DNA of 49,353 bases from Chloroflexota bacterium (lineage in GTDB: Bacteria; Chloroflexota; Chloroflexia; QHBQ01; JADMIH01). Made by a program: the position numbers and the translations under genes. Below are positions 49,301-49,353 of this stretch, piece by piece. Each line of letters begins with the position of its first letter. Position 1 is the first letter of the stretch. The notes under the pieces are model-generated. The model saw only the letters and a program-made list of their open reading frames with translations, was not told the origin of the DNA and ran no database searches. The DNA is taken from NCBI GenBank assembly GCA_015478675.1, contig JADMIH010000012.1, positions 1-49,353 of the forward strand, read 5' to 3'.

Positions 49301-49353
49301 ATGCCAGGAAAAGCTAAAAATAGAGACGAGCCGGAGAAGAAAAAAGATAAGGC
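49301..49353 (+). CDS. Start of a Lys/Glu-rich protein (runs off right edge)
   Basis: An ATG at 49301 opens a frame of 17 codons to the edge, MPGKAKNRDEPEKKKDK, a highly charged N-terminus. It is 57 bp after the SRPBCC stop. The ribosome site is weak and the family cannot be told. Confidence 0.4.
   Translation, partial: MPGKAKNRDEPEKKKDK

Overview
The window reads as a chromosomal segment of a bacterium, most likely a member of the Chloroflexota (inferred; roughly 75% sure). Pointers are the surface proteins with SLH domains, the ~100-residue secreted module typical of Chloroflexota exoproteins, long Thr/Pro-rich tails, two flavin/F420-type small oxidoreductases, ThyX instead of ThyA, a MglA/MglB pair, and several genes whose start codon lies directly behind a -10 box with no Shine-Dalgarno site. 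There is no prophage, plasmid or CRISPR signal. The only mobile DNA is a family of short non-autonomous repeats.

Layout. 1-4.6 kb: the start of a NurA nuclease gene (runs off the left edge), rsmI, rpiA and a two-component system. 4.6-13.2 kb: mostly surface and envelope genes on the minus strand (a duplicated secreted module, a GT39-type glycosyltransferase, a C39 peptidase with beta-propeller, a lamin-tail protein), interrupted by a small nitroreductase-like gene and tRNA-Leu(CAA). 13.6-19.1 kb: alpha/beta hydrolase, propionyl-CoA-carboxylase-type carboxyltransferase, single-domain response regulator, large polytopic membrane protein. 19.4-25.4 kb: thyX, an unknown helical protein, queG-tgt (queuosine tRNA modification), selA. 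25.5-28.8 kb: a two-gene surface operon (concanavalin-like protein, then SLH-cupredoxin protein) behind a strong promoter and a ~450-nt structured leader. 29.8-31.8 kb: BlaI-type repressor, peroxiredoxin, HD protein. 31.9-35.7 kb: a methyltransferase / FAD reductase / SRPBCC / ketosynthase operon with a near-consensus promoter, the best candidate for an uncharacterised biosynthetic pathway. 35.8-40.3 kb: alpha-glucan phosphorylase, PPOX-fold oxidoreductase, MntP-like exporter, M24 peptidase. 40.4-45.2 kb: mglB-mglA, purM-purN (minus) and purE-purK (plus), the two purine pairs divergent from a shared intergenic region. 45.5-49.4 kb: a membrane adenylate/guanylate cyclase translationally coupled to a Pro-rich membrane protein, another SRPBCC protein, and the first codons of a Lys-rich protein at the right edge.

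In the gaps lie four copies (4710, 13223, 19156, 20537) of a 120-250 bp element with ~20-bp terminal inverted repeats starting GTAA. One copy has a perfect and another a 7/8 matching 8-bp target duplication, which fits mobilisation by an IS66-type transposase not present here. Housekeeping genes are called with high confidence. Roles of the surface proteins, the ketosynthase operon and the leader RNA are inference.
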